A stretch of 7,464 nt of DNA, taken from contig CAYOKA010000109.1 in the NCBI GenBank assembly GCA_964404395.1, positions 1 through 7,464 on the forward strand. The letters run 5' to 3'. The DNA comes from JAAYBT01 sp964404395. Lineage in GTDB: Bacteria > Bacillota > Clostridia > Acetivibrionales > DTU013. The position numbers and the translations under genes were made by a program. Below are positions 5,335-7,464 of this stretch, one piece after another; the stretch's first letter is position 1, and each line of letters begins with the position of its first letter. The notes beneath the pieces are model-generated. The model ran no database searches. It was not told the DNA's origin and saw only the letters and a list, made by a program, of their open reading frames with translations.

Positions 5335-6843
5335 ATGGCTACTCCAATTATTATGCCAAGACAGGGGCAATCGGTAGAGAGCTGCATTATTTCTAAATGG
5401 AACAAAAAGAAAGGTGACAGGGTAGAGTCGGGCGATATACTTTTCTCTTATGAAACGGATAAGGCCAGCTTTGAGGAAGAAGCAAAGGTTGAGGGTATTC
5501 TACTGGACATATTCTTTGATGAGGGCGATGATGTACCGGTTTTGGTCAATGTTTGCGTGATCGGGAGCGAAGGAGAAAGCACCGCAGAGTTTAACCCTAA
5601 CCTTGCTTCCGGCGAGGTTGCGGCGGGCTACCAAGCTGCTACAGGCGAAATCACGGCAGGCAGCGAAGCTGCTACAGGCAATATAGCTGCGGCAGAGGAC
5701 GGAGCGGAAGGCGCAAATTCGATGATAAAGGACGGACAAGAAGACATAACCGGGACACAGAATGAAAGCGTTGAACCACAGATTAGTGCTGTAGTTGGAG
5801 ACCGGCTTAATGTGGGAGAAGATATAAAAATATCACCCAGAGCGAGGATTCTGGCAGAAAAACTCGGTATTGACTACAGATATGCGACACCGAGCGGCCC
5901 CTACGGTAGGATCGTTGAAAAGGATATAGCTGCTTTGAGGGAATCCGGCGCGGTATTTACAGCTGCGGCAAGGGCAGAGCAGTTAAAAGGCTCCGAGGCT
6001 GAGGCAATTACCGGAACCGGGCTTGGTGGCAGGATTACAACCGGCGATCTGGAGAAAATCAAAGCCGCAAGGGCTTCAGCATCAGCGGACATGGCATATA
6101 TCGGTGCCTCTGCTGTCGGAGGAGCTGGTGCCGAGCCCCCAACTGAAACTTTATATGAAGTGGTCAAGCTGCCGAATATCAGAAAGGTAATAGCAAAAAC
6201 CATGCAACAGTCGCTATCTACTATGGCTCAGCTTACTCTTAACAGCACCTTCGATGCTACTGATATCCTTGAATTCAGAAAGAGACTAAAAGCAAACAAG
6301 GAGGGATCGGGGCTTAAAAACATCACTTTAAATGATATCATTATCTATGCTGTTTCTCGTACACTGGCAAATCACAAAAATCTCAATGCGCACTTCCTGG
6401 ACGACAGGATGATATGTTTTAATAATGTAAACATGGGCGTCGCAGTGAATACTGACCGTGGACTTATGGTACCGACGCTCATTGATACAAATTTGAAATC
6501 CCTGGACGAAATCTCTGCCGAGGTCAAAGGGCTGGTGAAGGAATGTCAGGCGGGAACCATTAATCCTGATATGCTTAAGGGCGGCAGCTTTACAATAACA
6601 AATCTTGGTACTCTTGATATAGAGAGCTTCACCCCTGTGATAAATCCACCCCAGACGGGGATTCTAGGTGTGAACAATATTGTGCAAAGGGCGAGAGAAG
6701 TTGACGGAGACATAGAATTCTATCCGGCCATGGGCTTGTCGCTCACCTTTGATCACAGGGCTATTGACGGTGCTCCGGCAGCACGTTTCCTCAGGGAATT
6801 GAAAACAAATCTGGAGAGTTTCAGCACAATACTGGTGAAATAA
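5335..6843 (+). CDS. Dihydrolipoamide acyltransferase (E2) of a 2-oxoacid or acetoin dehydrogenase complex
   Basis: A 502-residue E2. Residues 1-78 form a lipoyl domain with Lys43 in ETDKASFE as the lipoylation site. An Ala/Gly/Glu-rich linker (about 82-160) contains three 11-residue repeats. A peripheral-subunit-binding domain follows at about 165-201 (ISPRARILAEKLGID, then GPYGRIVEKDI). A second, weaker copy lies at 208-243 (FTAAARAEQLKG, then GTGLGGRITTGDLEKI). The catalytic domain (about 275-502) ends with DHRAIDGA, giving catalytic His474 and Asp478. The enzyme carries an acyl group on its lipoyl arm from E1 to CoA in the cytoplasmic complex. The E3 gene follows 13 nt downstream, but no E1 lies between sorE and E2, so E1 must be outside the window. 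Substrate (pyruvate, acetoin, branched-chain or other) cannot be told from this sequence. The tandem binding domain departs from the usual one-copy plan. Confidence 0.93.
   Translation: MATPIIMPRQGQSVESCIISKWNKKKGDRVESGDILFSYETDKASFEEEAKVEGILLDIFFDEGDDVPVLVNVCVIGSEGESTAEFNPNLASGEVAAGYQAATGEITAGSEAATGNIAAAEDGAEGANSMIKDGQEDITGTQNESVEPQISAVVGDRLNVGEDIKISPRARILAEKLGIDYRYATPSGPYGRIVEKDIAALRESGAVFTAAARAEQLKGSEAEAITGTGLGGRITTGDLEKIKAARASASADMAYIGASAVGGAGAEPPTETLYEVVKLPNIRKVIAKTMQQSLSTMAQLTLNSTFDATDILEFRKRLKANKEGSGLKNITLNDIIIYAVSRTLANHKNLNAHFLDDRMICFNNVNMGVAVNTDRGLMVPTLIDTNLKSLDEISAEVKGLVKECQAGTINPDMLKGGSFTITNLGTLDIESFTPVINPPQTGILGVNNIVQRAREVDGDIEFYPAMGLSLTFDHRAIDGAPAARFLRELKTNLESFSTILVK
5611..5709 (+). 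repeat. Three 33-bp tandem repeats in the E2 linker
   Basis: Three in-frame units, 5611-5643, 5644-5676 and 5677-5709, encode GEVAAGYQAAT, GEITAGSEAAT and GNIAAAEDGAE. The first two share GCTGCTACA at their ends; the third has drifted. They lie in the flexible swinging arm between the lipoyl and binding domains, where Ala-rich repeats are common and copy number can vary. Confidence 0.75.
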
Positions 6844-6850
6844 GGGAGGG
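6844..6850 (+). promoter_or_regulatory. Ribosome binding site of the E3 gene
   Basis: GGGAGGG directly follows the E2 stop. Two ATG codons follow at 6854 and 6857. With the core GGAGG at 6845-6849, the second is spaced by 7 nt and the first by only 4, so 6857 is preferred. Confidence 0.65.
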
Positions 6851-6856
6851 AATATG

Positions 6857-7464
6857 ATGGCATTTGACTTAATTATTATCGGTGGAGGGCCGGCAGGCTA
6901 TTTGGCGGCAGAAAGGGCAGGTCATGAGGGCCTCAATACACTGCTGATAGAGAAAAGGTTTCTGGGCGGCGTTTGCCTTAATGAGGGATGCATTCCATCC
7001 AAAGCGTTGCTCTATTCGGCAAAGCTTTATGACGGCGCTGTGCATGGAGAAAAGTACGGTGTAACAGTTGAGAATGCCCTGTTGAACCATGAAGTGGTTG
7101 TAAGAAGGAAGAATAAGGTGGTAAGGAAGCTTGTCGCTGGAATAAGGGGCAAGCTTAAAAGTAACAATGTTACTTTGGTTGAAGGAGTTGCCGAAATTTT
7201 GGGCAAGAATGAGGAAGGCTTTGGGGTCAAGGCAGGCGACAATAGCTATACGGGCTTGAGGCTTTTGATTGCGGCAGGCTCGGTTCCCGTGATACCACCG
7301 ATACCCGGTGTGAAGGAAGGAATTGAAAGGGGCTATGTGCTTACCAATCGCGAGATCCTTGATTTGAAAGAGGTACCGTCCTCCCTGGTAATAGTCGGCG
7401 GAGGGGTAATCGGCCTGGAGATGGCCTCATACTTTAACTCTGCAGGCAGCAAGGTCACCGTTGT
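6857..7464 (+). CDS. lpdA: Dihydrolipoyl dehydrogenase (E3), N-terminal part (3' end outside window)
   Basis: The first 202 residues of a family usually near 450-470. The FAD-binding loop is GGGPAG (9-14), with Glu32 at the end of the second strand for the FAD ribose. The redox-active disulfide motif GGVCLNEGCIPSK holds Cys40 and Cys45, the lipoamide dehydrogenase spacing and context. LLIAAGSVPVIPPIPG (136-151) is the FAD-domain strand-turn typical of the family. The NAD-binding loop VGGGVIGLE (180-188) follows. E3 re-oxidises the dihydrolipoyl arm of E2 and passes electrons to NAD+. There is no extra N-terminal lipoyl domain, unlike some clostridial and acetoin-cluster E3 proteins. The start is 13 nt after the E2 stop, so the two are translated from one message and E3 would dock on the E2 binding domain. 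The C-terminal dimerisation domain with the catalytic His-Glu pair is not in view. Confidence 0.95.
   Translation, partial: MAFDLIIIGGGPAGYLAAERAGHEGLNTLLIEKRFLGGVCLNEGCIPSKALLYSAKLYDGAVHGEKYGVTVENALLNHEVVVRRKNKVVRKLVAGIRGKLKSNNVTLVEGVAEILGKNEEGFGVKAGDNSYTGLRLLIAAGSVPVIPPIPGVKEGIERGYVLTNREILDLKEVPSSLVIVGGGVIGLEMASYFNSAGSKVTV

Noticed and set aside
5901..6203. 100-codon minus-strand open frame inside the E2 gene
   Set aside because: Antisense to the binding-domain and linker region; Ala/Pro/Ser-rich translation reflects the GC-rich coding strand of E2.
6869..7242. Two minus-strand open frames inside the E3 gene
   Set aside because: Antisense shadows of the FAD domain of dihydrolipoyl dehydrogenase.

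Overview
The window looks like a piece of carbohydrate-catabolism chromosome from a low-to-mid GC Firmicute, most likely a Clostridia/Lachnospiraceae-type anaerobe. This rests on strong GGAGG-type ribosome binding sites, several GTG starts, sigma-A-like promoters with AT-rich spacers, and protein sequences of clostridial character. The organism is inferred from style only. I see no RNA genes, transposons, phage genes or CRISPR.

Layout. (1) 1-719, + strand: the C-terminal half of an FGGY sugar kinase of the rhamnulokinase (RhaB) family, cut by the window edge. (2) 734-3798, - strand: three genes read in the order sorbitol-6-phosphate-dehydrogenase-like SDR (3798-3013), PHP-domain metal-dependent hydrolase (2825-1536), DeoR-family repressor (1504-734). 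The repressor gene ends 14 nt from the end of the kinase gene, in convergent orientation. (3) 3799-4028: a 230-bp AT-rich divergent control region. It holds a near-consensus promoter for the SDR, a plausible promoter for the + strand genes, and a long inverted repeat. (4) 4029-7464, + strand: an L-sorbose-1-phosphate-reductase-like zinc dehydrogenase (SorE family), then a lipoyl-bearing 2-oxoacid dehydrogenase E2 with two peripheral-subunit-binding-like segments, then the start of dihydrolipoyl dehydrogenase (E3), cut by the window edge.

How the genes may work together (inference). A RhaB-family kinase phosphorylates ketoses at C1. SorE-family enzymes reduce a ketose 1-phosphate to a hexitol 6-phosphate, and SrlD/SorD-type SDRs oxidise a hexitol 6-phosphate to a ketose 6-phosphate. 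Together they could feed a rare ketohexose such as L-sorbose into glycolysis with no phosphotransferase system visible in the window. The DeoR protein is the obvious candidate regulator, and the PHP protein could be a phosphoesterase for an intermediate.

The unexpected part is the E2 and E3 of a 2-oxoacid or acetoin dehydrogenase complex directly downstream of sorE, with no E1 gene between them. Either the operon also oxidises a 2-oxo compound made from the sugar, or the complex has an unusual substrate. This pairing, the duplicated binding domain of E2, and the putative operators are the points most worth following up.
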